Below, in pieces: positions 28,746 to 38,502 of a stretch of 64,000 nucleotides of DNA; within the stretch, counting starts at the first letter, position 1; each line of letters begins with the position of its first letter. The stretch comes from Bernardetia sp963719525 (GTDB taxonomy: Bacteria > Bacteroidota > Bacteroidia > Cytophagales > Bernardetiaceae): contig CAVRCG010000004.1 of the NCBI GenBank assembly GCA_963719525.1, positions 186,001-250,000 on the forward strand, read 5' to 3'. The notes beneath the pieces were generated by a model. It was not told the DNA's origin and searched no databases. It saw nothing but the letters and a program-made list of their open reading frames with translations. The position numbers and the translations under genes were made by a program.

Positions 28746-29918
28746 TTACTTTCTACCAAATAATAAAAAGACATATACCCAAATCCAAGGAGAAAAATAA
28801 TGCCCTACACCAAGAAAAAAATAAGTGCCTACGTGAAAACAAACACCTATGAAAATCAAAGTAAATCTAATGTGTTTATTTTTATGTAGAATAAGTAAAA
28901 AGCTAATTTCCCAAACGATAGTAAGAAGAGAAAGAAGTGTAATAAGGAAGGGATAGTCTGACAAACTTTGTCCTAGTTCTGTAGGCGAATGTTGAAGATA
29001 GCTCAAAAGTGCATTTCCATTTATCCATTCAAATCCTCCAATAAATAGCTTTTCAAGTCCAGAAGAAGTATAAATCAACCCAACAGCTAAAAATAACAGG
29101 TAGTTTTGAGAGATTAATAGAACATTATTTTCAGAATTCAAATTATCTAAAACAGGATTAGTAAAATTTGTTTGATAAAACCAAAATGGAAGTAAGATAC
29201 AAACCCAGTTCCAAGTAGCATAAGTATGTTCGGTTTTCCCAAAATCGTACAAAAATCCTTGTAAGTAGATAAATAATCCAGAACTTAGAACAATACAAGA
29301 AAGTAAAATAATTTTGAGTATAATTATTTTCCTAAAAAAGAAACTAAATAAGCAAGAAATTATTCCGATAAAAGTTAAACTTATAAACAGTAGAAACGAA
29401 TTTTTGAGAAATGAAAGCGAAGGAAAGCAAGGCGATAAAATTTTATAAAACGAAATAGGTTCATATAAAACAGCAATCTGTGAATATTCTGTCAGAATTT
29501 CTAACCATTGATTGGAAAGTAAAACATTTGAAACAAAAAAATAGACAATCAAAAAGTACTGACTTCTTTGAGTGACTTTTTGAGAGTAAACAGAATTACT
29601 GATAAAATATGATTTTGCTTTTTGATAGAATGTTGGAATACATAAAATTGACAAAATAGAACTCACAAACAAAAATCGAGTGGCTATCTGGTCAGATTTT
29701 TTGATAAAGAAAGTAGCATCAAAACGATATTTTTCTGTTTTCAGTCGTGGATAAATACTTTCTACTAAATTCGAAAACCAGTTTGTAGAAATAGTAGCAT
29801 CTAAACTAGAATCAAAATAAGCTAAGGTATAATTTCGAATCCAAAACCAATACAGAAGTTGAGACAGAACTATCAAAGAAATTATAATCCAAACCTTATG
29901 TCTTTTGATAAAATTCAT
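28746..29918 (-). CDS. HTTM-like polytopic membrane protein
   Basis: 390 residues from the ATG at 29918 (a TTG nine bases upstream is ignored). About eight to ten hydrophobic segments fill the chain. The C-terminal third (GFEWINGNALLSYLQHSP, then a WEISFLLILHKN segment, GVCFHVGTYFFLGVGHYF and a final aromatic span) resembles the HTTM / vitamin-K-dependent carboxylase-like fold found widely in Bacteroidota. A carboxylase activity cannot be claimed, because the usual lysine and catalytic segments are not clear. The next gene upstream on the same strand encodes a small partner with one membrane span, as is common for HTTM genes. Confidence 0.65.
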   Translation of the reverse strand: MNFIKRHKVWIIISLIVLSQLLYWFWIRNYTLAYFDSSLDATISTNWFSNLVESIYPRLKTEKYRFDATFFIKKSDQIATRFLFVSSILSILCIPTFYQKAKSYFISNSVYSQKVTQRSQYFLIVYFFVSNVLLSNQWLEILTEYSQIAVLYEPISFYKILSPCFPSLSFLKNSFLLFISLTFIGIISCLFSFFFRKIIILKIILLSCIVLSSGLFIYLQGFLYDFGKTEHTYATWNWVCILLPFWFYQTNFTNPVLDNLNSENNVLLISQNYLLFLAVGLIYTSSGLEKLFIGGFEWINGNALLSYLQHSPTELGQSLSDYPFLITLLSLLTIVWEISFLLILHKNKHIRFTLIFIGVCFHVGTYFFLGVGHYFSPWIWVYVFLLFGRK

Positions 29919-29944
29919 TAGTTGCAATGTTGATAAGTTTTATT

Positions 29945-29985
29945 TTTACATAACATAGGGTTTGCAAATCTTATGTTATGGAAAA
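29945..29985. repeat. Single hairpin of the GGGTTTGCAAA type
   Basis: CATAACATAGGGTTTG and CAAATCTTATGTTATG pair around 29950-29981. The downstream CACAGAATAAAAATTC resembles the right arm of the 11965 family, so this is probably a worn copy. It lies between the two HTTM-region genes. Confidence 0.45.
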
Positions 29986-30020
29986 ACAGTATTTACACAG
30001 AATAAAAATTCTTAGAAAGC

Positions 30021-30461
30021 TCAATTTGAAAACACACATATAGAATCTACTTTAGCATTCATACCTTGATTTCTGATGACATGATACCATTTCCATTTTA
30101 TATTTTCTTTTTTACTCAAATTCATTTTTTTGTTTATTATGATATCAAAAACGTTTATAAAATCAGCATGTTTGTTTTGATAATGGTGTTTTCGAAGCTG
30201 CATTTCGAAGGCGTTTGAATTGAGAGGAATATCTTGAGGTTTTAGTTCTACAAAATTAGTGTTATCTTCTTTTACAAAATCTTGATTATCAATTTTATAA
30301 AAAACATAAAACTTTTCCTGCTGGCTTTGATGCTTTACAGGCTCGGCAAACATTCCAAAACGGTGAAAAGGATAAACATCTTTTAAAAAAATAAAAGGTA
30401 GAATAATTGCAGTCAAAACAAAAAAAACAGTAAAATAAAGGAGATATTTTTGATAGAACAC
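30021..30461 (-). CDS. Hypothetical membrane-anchored protein next to the HTTM-like gene
   Basis: 146 residues from a GTG start. One N-terminal span (LLYFTVFFVLTAIILPFIFL) is followed by a ~115-residue soluble part beginning PFHRFGMFAEPVKH. A short MFAE/PxxH-type segment after one span is seen in proteins encoded beside HTTM genes, so it may be a subunit. No catalytic motif seen. Same strand and direction as the 28746-29918 gene, separated by ~100 bases holding a hairpin, so expression may be coupled but uneven. Confidence 0.5.
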   Translation of the reverse strand: MFYQKYLLYFTVFFVLTAIILPFIFLKDVYPFHRFGMFAEPVKHQSQQEKFYVFYKIDNQDFVKEDNTNFVELKPQDIPLNSNAFEMQLRKHHYQNKHADFINVFDIIINKKMNLSKKENIKWKWYHVIRNQGMNAKVDSICVFSN

Positions 30462-30742
30462 AATTTTCAGAAATTAATTATTTGCCAAAAAAAAGGAAAA
30501 ATGATTAGTAAAACTATTTCCACTACTTTTTACAAAAATCACGCTTTCAATTTTTAACTCTACCTTTTTTTCTAAAATTTGTGAATAAATTTATCTTTTT
30601 TGATAGCCAAAGCACAATAAAAAGGGACTTTAAGCATTATTGATGTAAGGGAAATTATATAAATGGTTTTGTGTATATTTGCATCTTCTATAGTAAGTCT
30701 TTATTATAGTTATTATAGTGAGCTTTTAGATAGCGTTCAAAG

Positions 30743-30780
30743 TTTGCTTGAAATTTGCAACATTATATTTGCAACATTAT
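30743..30780 (+). promoter_or_regulatory. Candidate gldJ promoter within a tandem 14-bp repeat
   Basis: TATATTTG (30764-30771) matches the Bacteroidota -7 box TANNTTTG, and a TTTG at 30743-30746 lies 17 bases upstream as a -33 box. The -7 box spans the junction of two perfect 14-bp direct repeats ATTTGCAACATTAT (30753-30766 and 30767-30780). A second TATATTTG is at 30673-30680. The leader would be ~190 bases long. Confidence 0.4.
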
Positions 30781-30973
30781 ACAAAATGATAGAATTAGGT
30801 TATAAGTAGTTATACTATACCTTTTTTCCAAACTAATTTGAAAATAAAAATGGTGAGTAATTAATTTATTATTTTTATTAGTCAATTTTATTTAGTCAAA
30901 TTGAATCAAAATTAAGAACAAACGATTTTATAGAAATTCAATACAATTTAAAAAGATTATAATACAACGCATT

Positions 30974-32209
30974 ATGGCAAAATTGAGTTTTCAGTTCAGC
31001 GCATTACTTATCCTAGTTTTAGGATTAATGCTAGGAGGTTGTAACAAAAAACCACCAACAAGCACCGACCCAGGTAAAAAAAGTACAGCTACAGGAGTAG
31101 CTTTTGGTAAGAAAAAACCAAATGGGGAAGAAGGTGGCTTCAAAGTAGAGAAATTTAAAGGACAGCCTGCTGGTTCAAACCTTGTATTTATTGAAGGTGG
31201 TCGCCACGTTTTGGGTTCTTTTGAAGAAAACGTAGAAATGACTGCTTCGGATAATATCGAAAATACAGTTACTATTAAGTCCTTTTATATGGACGAAACA
31301 GAAATTGCAAACCTTCACTGGTTGGAGTATATGCACTATCTATTGCAAGATTCTTCTCAACAAGCGTATGAAGAGTCGTTGCCAGACACGACTGTTTGGT
31401 CTGCCGAATTAGCTTACAATGACCCTTACGTGGATCATTACTTACGTTATCCTGGTTTCCGTTATTTCCCAGTTGTGGGTGTTTCTTGGAAGCAGGCAAG
31501 TGATTATTCGCTTTGGCGTACAAGTATGGTAAACAATGGTTTGGCTATGAAAAGTGGCAAAAAAGATGTAAAAGAATTAGCCAAAAATGGTGAACGTATT
31601 CCATTAGAGTCAGGTGTTGTTCTTCCAGGTTATCGTCTTCCTACAGAAGCAGAATGGGAATATGCAGCAAAAGGCTTAATCGGAACTCAGTATTTGGACG
31701 AAGCACAAGATTATGCTCGTCTTTATCCTTGGGATGGTCATTCGCTTCGTAATCCTTATGGAAAACAAATGGGTCAATTCTTAGCTAACTTTAAGCGTGG
31801 ACGTGGTGATTATGCAGGTATTGCAGGTGCATTGAATGACGGTGCAATGATTACAACTTGGATTTATTCATATCCACCAAATGATTTTGGTCTTTATAAT
31901 ATGGCAGGAAACGTAAACGAATGGGTTTGGGATATTTATCGTCCAGGTTCATTTGAAGATTTCGGTGGCGAGCCAAACGCAGATTTAAATCCTATTCGTC
32001 GTAATGACTTTTTGGATAGATCTGAAGACTATGATTTTGATAACTTCGAAACGCTTATTAATAATCACGTTCGTGTTTATAAAGGTGGTTCTTGGAAAGA
32101 TGTAGCTTACTGGTTGTCTCCAGGTACTCGTCGTTATATTGAAGAAGATTCTTCTACTTCTCATATTGGTTTCCGTTGTGCGATGATTCGTGCTGATAGC
32201 GATAATTAA
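30974..32209 (+). CDS. gldJ: Gliding motility / T9SS lipoprotein GldJ
   Basis: 411 residues with a lipoprotein signal (LGLMLGGC, Cys23). The body is a formylglycine-generating-enzyme-like (SUMF1) fold: FIEGGRHVLGS, FYMDETEIANLHWLEYMHYL, PVVGVSWKQA, RLPTEAEWEYAAKG, NMAGNVNEWVWD and VYKGGSWKD...GFRC. The TVWSAELAYNDPYVDHYLR insert is diagnostic of GldJ rather than the related GldK. GldJ is an outer-membrane-associated lipoprotein needed for gliding and stability of the type IX secretion system in Flavobacterium. The presence of a T9SS sorting domain on the protease at 19251 is consistent. Monocistronic with its own terminator. Confidence 0.92.
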   Translation: MAKLSFQFSALLILVLGLMLGGCNKKPPTSTDPGKKSTATGVAFGKKKPNGEEGGFKVEKFKGQPAGSNLVFIEGGRHVLGSFEENVEMTASDNIENTVTIKSFYMDETEIANLHWLEYMHYLLQDSSQQAYEESLPDTTVWSAELAYNDPYVDHYLRYPGFRYFPVVGVSWKQASDYSLWRTSMVNNGLAMKSGKKDVKELAKNGERIPLESGVVLPGYRLPTEAEWEYAAKGLIGTQYLDEAQDYARLYPWDGHSLRNPYGKQMGQFLANFKRGRGDYAGIAGALNDGAMITTWIYSYPPNDFGLYNMAGNVNEWVWDIYRPGSFEDFGGEPNADLNPIRRNDFLDRSEDYDFDNFETLINNHVRVYKGGSWKDVAYWLSPGTRRYIEEDSSTSHIGFRCAMIRADSDN

Positions 32210-32241
32210 AATATAGAATTAGAAGCAAAACATAAATATTG

Positions 32242-32277
32242 AAAGCCTTTTACTTTAATTAGTGAAAGGCTTTTTTT
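32242..32277 (+). terminator. Terminator after gldJ
   Basis: AAAGCCTTTTACT and AGTGAAAGGCTTT form a stem followed by seven T, 33 bases after the gldJ stop. Confidence 0.85.
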
Positions 32278-32475
32278 GTGGATTAATAATTAAATTAAAC
32301 TATATTTATACAATTCCTTTAATTTGTCTGACATCAAATTTGGTTAATCTAGCAAATGAATTAGTTTGACGAAAAAAAGGTTTTTCTTTGTTAGTTTGAT
32401 ACATATCGGTATTTACTTTGTAGATAAACTATAAAAAATACATTTGAGAGTCCTACCAATTATTCTTGCCCAAAA

Positions 32476-33921
32476 ATGCCTATTTCTACTCCTACTAACA
32501 TTAAAAATACCGAAAACGAAGAAGAAAAAATTCATATCATTGATCTATCACTAAAAGTAATTACGTTTGATTATCTTTTACGCTGGATTTCTTTAGGAAG
32601 TTATCGTTTATTGTTTGGAGAAAGCGTGAAAGGATCGCATCTAATTTTCTTTTTTGCTCTACAATTATTGATTGTTATTTTTACTTTGGGTTTTACCTTT
32701 TGGAGAGAATATATTTATCGTGTCAATAGTAGCCCAGAACAATCTATTCCTGATTCTGTCGAACTTATTTGGAAGCAGTTTTGGGAATTGATATACAAGA
32801 AACGAAAATACGAAATTGTAGGTTCTTCGTTTTCTATGTTGTTACGCTTCTTCTTCGTGGTTACATTTACATATATGGTCGTCTCGGCTTCGTTTGATAA
32901 GATAGTTTTTGAGGGTCATAAAGCTAATATTATAGGTTTTGTAGGAACTATTTCTTTTTTTATCTATGGAATTTGGATATATTTTATTTCTTATTTTAGT
33001 GTTCCAGATTCAGAATTTCGCCCTGTTCAGGCTCTTGTTAGTGCTGCTAGTCGTAGAAAAGAAAATTTGTCAGAACTCTTAGAATCGGATCTTCAAGCAC
33101 ATAGAATAAACGATGTCGATAATAATCCAATTGATACAAACGATACAGAAATACTAGAAATAGAAGGCGAGGTTCGAAACCTAATGAACCGAGTAGAAGC
33201 ATACATTTTGGAGAGTGTTATGTTTGGTGCGCTTACTTTTTCAGGGTTTTTGACAATTATAGCATCTGATACAGACAGATTAAATTATGTCAGTATGCGC
33301 CGTTTTGGTTATAATTTGGTTGAGTTTATGCTTGATTTGATAGTTTTTGAATTTAAAAGACTGGAAGAATATCATATTTTTAGTGCTGACCCAGAGCATT
33401 TATTAGTTTTAATAATGTTTCAAACGGTTCTTTGTGCATTGTTTTTTTTGATGGTAATTGCTGCTCGATTAAAGTTTAGTAAGACAGCCGAACAGATTGA
33501 CAATACCGTTAGGCTTGCTCGTTCTTACAACAACAAAGAAGAAGAGGTATATATTCTCAAGTTACAATCTCCTCATAATACGCTTTTAGATAAGCGTTTA
33601 TTGGTCTTGAATCGCAAAATTTCTCAACTCGTTTTGCAAGCTGCTGATCTTATAAAGGAAGTAAAACCAGTAATATCTTATATGAGTTTTCTCCGTAACA
33701 TGGGTGTTTTGTTTTTCCTATTTATTATAATTACAAGTCTATTATTTTTTAATACTACGATTGCTATTTTCTTTGGTGCAATGTCTTTGACGGCTTATGT
33801 TTACAAACAGTTTGATACATGGTATCGTCAGAAACGTATGCAGAGAATTATAAACCAACATCAAGGAATTGAAAAAAAGGTAGTCGTGAAGACACAAGAT
33901 AAAGAAGTGAATATAATCTAG
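32476..33921 (+). CDS. Hypothetical polytopic membrane protein
   Basis: 481 residues. Hydrophobic spans are near residues 55-78 (IFFFALQLLIVIFTLGFTFW), 120-140, 155-180, 250-270, 315-335 and 405-440. A long soluble stretch (VQALVSAASRRKENLSELL...NRVEAYILESV) lies between spans three and four. I cannot assign a family. It is the first gene of a three-gene set: the next gene starts 12 bases after its stop and the third seven bases after that, so the three very likely form an operon of inner-membrane, periplasmic and outer-membrane proteins. Confidence 0.6.
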   Translation: MPISTPTNIKNTENEEEKIHIIDLSLKVITFDYLLRWISLGSYRLLFGESVKGSHLIFFFALQLLIVIFTLGFTFWREYIYRVNSSPEQSIPDSVELIWKQFWELIYKKRKYEIVGSSFSMLLRFFFVVTFTYMVVSASFDKIVFEGHKANIIGFVGTISFFIYGIWIYFISYFSVPDSEFRPVQALVSAASRRKENLSELLESDLQAHRINDVDNNPIDTNDTEILEIEGEVRNLMNRVEAYILESVMFGALTFSGFLTIIASDTDRLNYVSMRRFGYNLVEFMLDLIVFEFKRLEEYHIFSADPEHLLVLIMFQTVLCALFFLMVIAARLKFSKTAEQIDNTVRLARSYNNKEEEVYILKLQSPHNTLLDKRLLVLNRKISQLVLQAADLIKEVKPVISYMSFLRNMGVLFFLFIIITSLLFFNTTIAIFFGAMSLTAYVYKQFDTWYRQKRMQRIINQHQGIEKKVVVKTQDKEVNII

Positions 33922-33933
33922 AATACTACTGCT

Positions 33934-34500
33934 ATGATGAAAAAAATAGTCTTACCATTATTATTAATATTATTTCCTTTCTTCTGTTATTCTCAGTCAA
34001 AAATAGAAACAGAAGAAAGAATAAAGAAAGATGAAGCTCCTCTGCCTGCTCAAAAATTTATTGATTCTCTTTGTTTTTCTTCAAAGATAAAATGGTTTGT
34101 CGAACGCAATTACAAAAAGAAAAGTTACGAAGCCAAAACAAAATCGAAAAAAGGAAAATATAGTATTGAGTTTGATAGTTGGGGTAACATTGAAGATATA
34201 GAATTAGAAATAAAGTGGAACAAAATTCTTCCTTCTACTCAAGATGCTATTTGTCAAAAATTAAATATTGATTTTGAGAAGTTTAGAATTAAGAAAATCC
34301 AAATTCAATATACTGGAACAGCGACCGATTTGCTAAAGGTGAGAACAAGTACAGAAAATTTGGTTTCTAGATATGAAATCGTATTGAAAGGGCAAAAGGA
34401 AGGTAAATCTTCTTTTTATGAATATTTGTTTTCTGAAAAAGGAGAATTAGAAGAAGAAGTAGAGTTTGATTTTAGAAATACAGACCACTTAGAGTATTAA
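33934..34500 (+). CDS. Periplasmic hypothetical protein (PepSY-like repeats)
   Basis: 188 residues with a clean signal peptide (IVLPLLLILFPFFCYSQ). The mature part has two similar alpha/beta units: a helix (PAQKFIDSLCFSSKIKWFVE) followed by strands with a YSIEFDSWGNIEDIEL turn, and later YEYLFSEKGELEEEVEF. This strand-turn-strand FDxxGN pattern is like PepSY-like / BLIP-type domains. No catalytic residues are evident. Middle gene of the presumed three-gene operon. Confidence 0.55.
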   Translation: MMKKIVLPLLLILFPFFCYSQSKIETEERIKKDEAPLPAQKFIDSLCFSSKIKWFVERNYKKKSYEAKTKSKKGKYSIEFDSWGNIEDIELEIKWNKILPSTQDAICQKLNIDFEKFRIKKIQIQYTGTATDLLKVRTSTENLVSRYEIVLKGQKEGKSSFYEYLFSEKGELEEEVEFDFRNTDHLEY

Positions 34501-34507
34501 AAAAATA

Positions 34508-35236
34508 ATGAAAAAAAATACTAAAAAATACACTAAAAAAGGAATAAGAAAACACATAATTATATTGATATTTTTGTTATTTAATATTTCCATTTGTTCT
34601 TTTGCTCAATCTATTTACCAAATCGGAATTCTACCTTCTTTTACAGCGACAAAAAAAATAAATTCGAAATGGAAGATTGGTTTCAATGCTCAATCTCGTT
34701 TTTCTACTTACAAAGGAGAATTTTCTAATTCTAACTCCTTTCAAAAAGATTTTGATTATATATTGACTGATATTTCTGTTTTAGCTAACAGAAAAATAGG
34801 TTTGAATACTTCTCTAGCAGTTGGTTATCTAATTAGATTTAGAAATGTTGAACAACACAACCGTTTATTTCAACAGTTTATTATATCAAAAAACTATAAT
34901 TCAATTGGTTTGGCGCATCGTTTTGTTACTGATCAAACTTTTAGACCCAACCAAAAAGCAGAATTTAGATTGCGTTATAGAATAGCTTTTGACAAGCCTT
35001 TGAAGGGAAACAAGCTCAACACAAATGAGTTTTATCTGAATGTGCAAAACGAATATCTGATTGCTTTACAAAACAAAGAATGGCAAAACGAAATTAGAGT
35101 AATGCCTTTTTTGGGATACACAATTACAGACAAAAAGAAAGTAGAACTAGGAATAGACTATCGCATTGGCTCGTTGGGAGAACAATTTTTAGAAAATAAT
35201 TTCTGGTGTACGCTGAATTATTATTGGAGTTTTTGA
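34508..35236 (+). CDS. DUF2490 outer-membrane beta-barrel protein
   Basis: 242 residues. After a signal peptide ending CSFAQS, the chain is a series of alternating amphipathic strands (WKIGFNAQSRFSTY, NTSLAVGYLIRFRN, AEFRLRYRIAFDKPL, EFYLNVQNEYLIAL, KKVELGIDYRIGSLG) ending in an aromatic C-terminus WSF, as expected for a small outer-membrane barrel. Pattern and length fit DUF2490. Last gene of the operon with 33934; a terminator follows. It might form a pore or anchor for the upstream proteins. Confidence 0.75.
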   Translation: MKKNTKKYTKKGIRKHIIILIFLLFNISICSFAQSIYQIGILPSFTATKKINSKWKIGFNAQSRFSTYKGEFSNSNSFQKDFDYILTDISVLANRKIGLNTSLAVGYLIRFRNVEQHNRLFQQFIISKNYNSIGLAHRFVTDQTFRPNQKAEFRLRYRIAFDKPLKGNKLNTNEFYLNVQNEYLIALQNKEWQNEIRVMPFLGYTITDKKKVELGIDYRIGSLGEQFLENNFWCTLNYYWSF

Positions 35237-35257
35237 GAAAAAAAGCACAAAACAAAA

Positions 35258-35303
35258 AAAGCCATTTACACCAAAGTATCTAACTTTATGGCAAATGGCT
35301 TTC
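35258..35303 (+). terminator. Terminator after the DUF2490 gene
   Basis: AAAAGCCATTT (to ~35267) pairs with AAATGGCTTT (35293-35302) around a 25-base loop that contains a further weak stem. Confidence 0.6.
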
Positions 35304-35421
35304 TCAAATTATTAAAACCTGTATTGTATGTTATTACATAAAATAATAAGTAAAAACCAAACAGGATTTGGAAGAATTGATTATGTGTTTTTGATAGAAT
35401 GTTTTGAAGCAAAATTTATGT

Positions 35422-36102
35422 CTAATTGATTTGGCTTCCAGAAGTTAGAATAACATTTTGACTCAAACTTTGATTTGAATTTGATTCATTTGATTTTTTC
35501 AATCTTTTATCATTAGCTGTGTAAAGCCATAATTCAAATTCACGTTCTTCTTGTAAATTAGAATTTGGCGAACCATTTATGTTTACCCAGCGCAAGATTT
35601 CCTTATTTATCCTTTCGCCTTTTTGTATCTTTTTATACAAAGTGCTGCGATAAAGTTTGGACGTTCCGAAAGCGAAACAAAAATTAGTAATCGCAATTAG
35701 CTTTGTTCCTTTTAGCTTCAAAGTTTTCTTTACCCATTTTTTAGAGTAATTCAAATCTTTACGCAACAAAGAATCTGCTTGTTTTTCGGTAATGCCTTCT
35801 AAAAGTGCGCTATCTCTTTCGGTAATCAAATGACCATATCCGATGGTATTGTAGCCTGCTGCACAATCATAAGGCTCTAACATTAGACCCTCTCTGCTTT
35901 TGATACGATTGATGAGGCTATCCCACGTATAGGTGATTTTCGAATCATTTTGCAAATCTTCCCAATCTTCCCAATCTTCTAAGAAATCATTTCCTTCTTT
36001 TATACTCATCGTCTTGTCAACTAAAGTAGAATTTGAAGATGAAATAAAAGATGTAATAAATAAAACTAAAATTGACAAAGTAACTGTTTTGACATATATC
36101 AT
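35422..36102 (-). CDS. GH24-type lysozyme, exported
   Basis: 226 residues from the ATG at 36102; an upstream ATG at 36147 would add 15 residues before the signal peptide. The signal peptide (VKTVTLSILVLFITSFISSS) is followed by an acidic Trp-rich spacer (DFLEDWEDWEDL, with a short nucleotide repeat TCTTCCCAA) and a T4-lysozyme-like domain. The catalytic triad is visible: Glu in SREGLMLEPYD, the Asp in PYDCAAG, and Thr in YNTIGYGHL. It would cleave peptidoglycan in the periplasm. No phage genes nearby, so this is a cellular enzyme rather than a prophage endolysin. Confidence 0.85.
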   Translation of the reverse strand: MIYVKTVTLSILVLFITSFISSSNSTLVDKTMSIKEGNDFLEDWEDWEDLQNDSKITYTWDSLINRIKSREGLMLEPYDCAAGYNTIGYGHLITERDSALLEGITEKQADSLLRKDLNYSKKWVKKTLKLKGTKLIAITNFCFAFGTSKLYRSTLYKKIQKGERINKEILRWVNINGSPNSNLQEEREFELWLYTANDKRLKKSNESNSNQSLSQNVILTSGSQIN

Positions 36103-36481
36103 ATATAGAGTTGATGGTGAACGGCTGCAAAGGTAAGAACTTATCATTCACTTATCCAAATCCTAACTAATTGTTTTACAGTACGTTGTATTTTTGATAC
36201 GAAAGTAAAATACTCTTTTTGCCAAAATATATTCTGTATTTCTCTTGTTTTACAGAATATGAACCTACTATTAATAATGTGATTTATACTTTATTCTGAA
36301 ACTGTAACCTTCCTATTATTCTTACATAGAACCCAATAAAATGTTCGAAAAAAGAATGTTTTAAAGCAAACATTTCTACTATTTATACGTAGTGTCTATA
36401 AAATGACTAATGGTCAGTTGTACTTATAAATTTAATCTTTACTTAATACAAAAAGAAAATAGCTTTAAAACGATTCTGGAA
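36103..36481. other. Spacer without visible gene
   Basis: AT-rich sequence between the lysozyme start and the end of the ComM/YifB gene. It must contain the lysozyme promoter; I see no strong hairpin or repeat. Confidence 0.35.
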
Positions 36482-38020
36482 TCAAGAAACCCAGTCGCTT
36501 CTATCCAAGCTTCTGAACTGAATAGCCTCTGCAATGTGTGTAGTCTGTATTTCTGGACTGTCTTGTAGGTCTGCAATCGTTCTGGCAACTTTCAAAATAC
36601 GGTCATACGCTCTTGCTGAAAGTCCTAATCTTTCCATCGCATTTTTCAAAAGGATCTTGCTCGTTTCATCTATTTTACAAATCTTTTTAACCATTTGGGA
36701 AGGCATCATCGCATTTGAATGAACAGAATCTATCACTTTAAAGCGTTCTTCTTGTACTTTTCTTGCCTTGATGACACGATTTCGTATTTCTTCACTACTT
36801 TCAGCCTTTCGATTTGCTGTCATTTCGTCGAAAGAAACTGGAGTTACCTCTACATGTAAATCAATTCTGTCTAATAAAGGACCACTAATTTTGTTCAAAT
36901 ACCTATGAACTATGCCCGTTCCACAGACACATTCTTTTTCTGGATGATTATAATATCCGCACGGACAAGGATTCATACTTGCGATAAGCATAAAATTACA
37001 CGGAAATTCTACCGAAATTTTGGCTCTTGAAATCGTAACTTTTCTATCTTCCAAAGGCTGGCGCAAGACTTCCAAAACAGAGCGTTTGTATTCTGGCAAT
37101 TCATCTAAAAACAAAACTCCATTATGAGCAAGCGAAATTTCACCAGGTTGAGGATTTCCACCACCACCCACCAAAGCTACATCGCTAATTGTATGATGAG
37201 GCGAACGATACGGACGAGTAGAAACCAACGCAGCATTTTCTCCCAAATGTCCAGAAACAGAATGAATTTTGGTAGTTTCTAAGGCTTCATACAAAGTGAG
37301 AGGAGGCAAAATAGAAGACAAACGCTTTGCAAGCATTGTTTTTCCTGCCCCTGGAGGACCAATCATTATTACATTATGCCCACCTGCTGCTGCAATTTCC
37401 AAAGCTCGTTTTATATTTTCTTGTCCTTGCACATCTGCAAAATCAGCCTCGTATTCATTTCTTTGCTGTTTGAAAATTTCTCTTGTATCTATTTTTAGAG
37501 GTTCGATGTTGAGTTCATCTTCAAAAAAACCTACTGCTTCTTCCAAACTTTCAACAGGAATTACATCCAAATTATTAACGATAGCTGCTTCTTTGGCATT
37601 TTCTTTCGGCAAAACAAAACCCTTAAAACCTTGCTTTCTGGCTTCGATAGCAATAGAAAGAACACCACGAATGGGTCGCAATTTTCCATCAAGAGCAAGC
37701 TCGCCCAAAACAATATATTTATCAAAATTAGGAGCAGTAATTTGGTCAGAAGCAACCAAAAGTCCTAAGGCAATCGGCAAATCATAAGCAGAACCTTCTT
37801 TTCGAACGTCAGCAGGCGCAAGATTAACTACTACTTTTTGGCGAGGAATACGAAAACCCAACTGTTTGACAGCAGATTCAACACGCTGCTCACTTTCTTT
37901 GACGGCACTATCAGCAAGACCAACAATTACGATTTTTGTTCCTTTTATAACATTTACTTCTATGGTTATAATATTTGCTTCTACTCCAACTACAGATGCT
38001 CCAAAGGTTTTGGCTATCAT
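36482..38020 (-). CDS. yifB: YifB/ComM family AAA+ ATPase (Mg-chelatase-like)
   Basis: 512 residues, the usual length. N-terminal Lon-like (ChlI) domain at ~1-170 with the family start TFGASVVGVEANIITIEV. The AAA+ module has Walker A GPPGAGKTMLAKRL, Walker B VLFLDELPEY and an arginine-finger region. A CPCGYYNHPEKECVCG segment lies between them, and a C-terminal Mg-chelatase-like lid (LGLSARAYDRILKVARTIADL) closes the chain. ComM is a hexameric branch-migration helicase that aids integration of incoming DNA during natural transformation; that role is inferred here by family. Single gene on this strand. Confidence 0.93.
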   Translation of the reverse strand: MIAKTFGASVVGVEANIITIEVNVIKGTKIVIVGLADSAVKESEQRVESAVKQLGFRIPRQKVVVNLAPADVRKEGSAYDLPIALGLLVASDQITAPNFDKYIVLGELALDGKLRPIRGVLSIAIEARKQGFKGFVLPKENAKEAAIVNNLDVIPVESLEEAVGFFEDELNIEPLKIDTREIFKQQRNEYEADFADVQGQENIKRALEIAAAGGHNVIMIGPPGAGKTMLAKRLSSILPPLTLYEALETTKIHSVSGHLGENAALVSTRPYRSPHHTISDVALVGGGGNPQPGEISLAHNGVLFLDELPEYKRSVLEVLRQPLEDRKVTISRAKISVEFPCNFMLIASMNPCPCGYYNHPEKECVCGTGIVHRYLNKISGPLLDRIDLHVEVTPVSFDEMTANRKAESSEEIRNRVIKARKVQEERFKVIDSVHSNAMMPSQMVKKICKIDETSKILLKNAMERLGLSARAYDRILKVARTIADLQDSPEIQTTHIAEAIQFRSLDRSDWVS

Positions 38021-38313
38021 TTTTTTGTTTTTATGGCATTTTCTACGACACTTTTATTTGTGTAAAAGTATCAACTACTTTAATTTAACCTTAAATTAAT
38101 CAAAAAAGAAATAGAATGAAATAAATAATAAAAATGATTTTGCACAGAAAAAAACCTTATTCTAATTTTTACACATTTGAGAGTAAAAACTAAAATAAGG
38201 CTAGGATTGAGATAGAATTAGATTCTAAAATCAAAACGCTACAGAATCAAATTTCTTTAAAATAACTACAAAGGGGATATAGAATTAAGTAACTGATTAG
38301 TAGCGTTTGAATG

Positions 38314-38502
38314 CTAGTTACTGATTTGAGTAATAGAAGTAACTGAATGTTGAGAGATTTGAGGATTTTCTATTTTTTCTGAATTTTTTTCGTTATTCTG
38401 TGCAGTACCTAAAGCACATTCTTGTTTACGTTCACAAGCAACCATAATTGCTAAACCAAAGAAAAGAGTAAGCTGCAAAAGAATTAATTTTTTGAGTTTC
38501 AT
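38314..38502 (-). CDS. Small lipoprotein
   Basis: 62 residues: a lipoprotein signal (LLQLTLFFGLAIMVACERKQ, with Cys at about residue 23) and a 38-residue polar tail rich in Gln, Asn, Ser and Thr. No family recognised. Small lipoproteins of this type are common in the group and rarely have known roles. It is flanked by AT-rich spacers and has its own ATG. Confidence 0.55.
   Translation of the reverse strand: MKLKKLILLQLTLFFGLAIMVACERKQECALGTAQNNEKNSEKIENPQISQHSVTSITQISN

Noticed and set aside
35422..36102. Prophage lysis gene
   Set aside because: No other phage genes nearby; the lysozyme has a Sec signal peptide, so it is a cellular enzyme.
37269..37787. 172-residue ORF on the plus strand
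   Set aside because: Antisense shadow of the ComM/YifB ATPase.
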